From an uncultured Collinsella sp. (GTDB lineage Bacteria > Actinomycetota > Coriobacteriia > Coriobacteriales > Coriobacteriaceae), in assembly GCA_902496845.1 (NCBI GenBank), contig CABVCJ010000019.1, forward strand, positions 1 to 32,862: a DNA stretch of 32,862 nt. The letters are read 5' to 3'. The first letter of the stretch is position 1. Each line of letters opens with the position of its first letter. Shown piece after piece: positions 32,272-32,862 of this stretch. A model generated the notes under the pieces. It was not told where the DNA came from, did not search any database, and saw nothing but the letters and a program-made list of their open reading frames with translations. The position numbers and the translations under genes are program-made.

Positions 32272-32307
32272 AAAGGGCCGATCGCGCATCTCCGCGGTCG
32301 GCCCTTT
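32272..32307 (+). terminator. Rho-independent terminator after the membrane-protein gene
   Basis: Arms AAAGGGCCGA (32272-32281) and TCGGCCCTTT (32298-32307), perfect over 10 bp, with a CG-rich loop. Confidence 0.82.
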
Positions 32308-32323
32308 GCGTTTGCCCAGATAA

Positions 32324-32360
32324 AACCTGCCAAAATAAACCTGTCCCTTTTTGGTAGGTT
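32324..32360 (-). terminator. Terminator hairpin at the end of the RlmA-like gene
   Basis: AACCTGCCAAAA (32324-32335) pairs with TTTTGGTAGGTT (32349-32360), allowing one G-U pair on the plus strand. It touches the stop codon (32359-32361). The loop contains CTGTCCCTTT, a piece of the dispersed palindrome core. Confidence 0.55.
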
Positions 32361-32862
32361 AGCAGTGGCGGTACTCGGCGATGATGAAGTCAATATCGGT
32401 CTGGAGCGTGTCCAAGTTTGCCAGGCGCTCTTTGTCGGCAGGGCGCGTGCGGTAGTAGTACGGCGTCATCTGGAACACCGCCTCGATGTCTGCCTGGGTC
32501 TGGAGCGTAATGTTCGCAGACACCCGCTGCGTTCCGACCAACTCGAGCTCGGTGGTCTTCGGCAGCTTCTCATCGTTAAGGTACGGCGTATCGTAGAGCA
32601 CCTCCTTGAGCCCAAAGAGATGACGGGCACCCGGCACCACGGTATAGAGTGAGCCCTCTGGAGCCAGCACGCGGGCAAATTCGCGCTCGTTAAAGGGAGC
32701 GAAGAGCTCGGTCACCATATCGAAGGTGCCATCGGCCACGGGGATGTCCTTCATGTTGGCCACGAAGTAGGTCGCATCGCCGCGCTTGGCGGCAAGGCGC
32801 ACCATCTCTTTGCCCAGGTCAAAGCCGTAAGCATCCACGCCCGGCACCGCACCCATGGCGCT
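32359..32862 (-). CDS. RlmA-like rRNA guanine-N1 methyltransferase, partial
   Basis: The C-terminal 167 or so codons of a SAM-dependent methyltransferase; the N-terminal part, with the zinc module and SAM motif I of this family, lies beyond the window end. Visible features are YGFDLGKEMVRLAAKR, the acidic strand AYGFD, VANMKDIPVADGTFDMVTELFAPF and EFARVLAPEGSLYTVVPGARHLFGLKEVLYD. These match RlmA/RrmA, which methylates G745 or G748 of 23S rRNA; the G748 form (TlrB) gives macrolide tolerance, so the exact target is open. Its 3' end overlaps a hairpin. Confidence 0.8.
   Translation of the reverse strand, partial: SAMGAVPGVDAYGFDLGKEMVRLAAKRGDATYFVANMKDIPVADGTFDMVTELFAPFNEREFARVLAPEGSLYTVVPGARHLFGLKEVLYDTPYLNDEKLPKTTELELVGTQRVSANITLQTQADIEAVFQMTPYYYRTRPADKERLANLDTLQTDIDFIIAEYRHC

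Noticed and set aside
1..32862. CRISPR arrays, tRNA and rRNA genes
   Set aside because: No regularly spaced repeat-spacer units were seen, and no tRNA or rRNA gene was recognised on either strand.

Overview
The window looks like a chromosomal segment of a high-GC, Gram-positive gut actinobacterium of the class Coriobacteriia; Collinsella or a close relative is the best guess. This rests on the G+C-rich codon use, the LAXTG-type (class E sortase) cell-wall anchors, the gene repertoire and AGGAGG-type ribosome binding sites. I could not run a database search, so the genus is an inference. No rRNA, tRNA or CRISPR array was seen.

Layout. (1) 1-3706: two tandem paralogous cell-wall-anchored beta-helix surface proteins; the first carries a frameshift and is cut by the window edge. 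(2) 3818-9106: an esterase, then leftward genes for a uracil/xanthine permease, a MetE-like methyltransferase, its probable LysR regulator and a HAD phosphatase. (3) 9173-11296: a TPP riboswitch with a terminator controlling thiM, a thiamine-binding protein gene and thiE. (4) 11308-16876: a patatin-like lipase facing two paralogous GGDEF/PAS proteins, one with an added EAL domain. (5) 16951-19847: an iron-sulfur flavoprotein, a Spx/ArsC-fold protein lacking its catalytic cysteine, a COG0523 metallochaperone GTPase and TrmL with an insertion. (6) About 19928-23800: a more AT-rich accessory island holding an unrecognised 353-residue protein, a DUF4230 membrane protein, a lipoprotein and a small serine recombinase, bracketed by near-identical palindromes. 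(7) 23803-29524: an AAA ATPase overlapping a UvrA-like ABC ATPase, and a TetM-like translational GTPase. (8) 29780-32862: a GNAT acetyltransferase, a small zinc-ribbon-like protein, RsmJ with a probable 46-residue membrane protein upstream, a four-helix membrane protein and a partial RlmA-like methyltransferase.

The clearest functional units are the riboswitch-controlled thiamine salvage operon, the LysR/MetE-like pair with a well-placed palindromic operator, the cyclic-di-GMP pair, and the island at 19.9-23.8 kb. The island is the best candidate for something undescribed: an envelope-associated three-gene set next to a recombinase. Two separate sets of 10-bp tandem repeats (23695-23731 and 27461-27493) are unexplained regulatory-looking structures.
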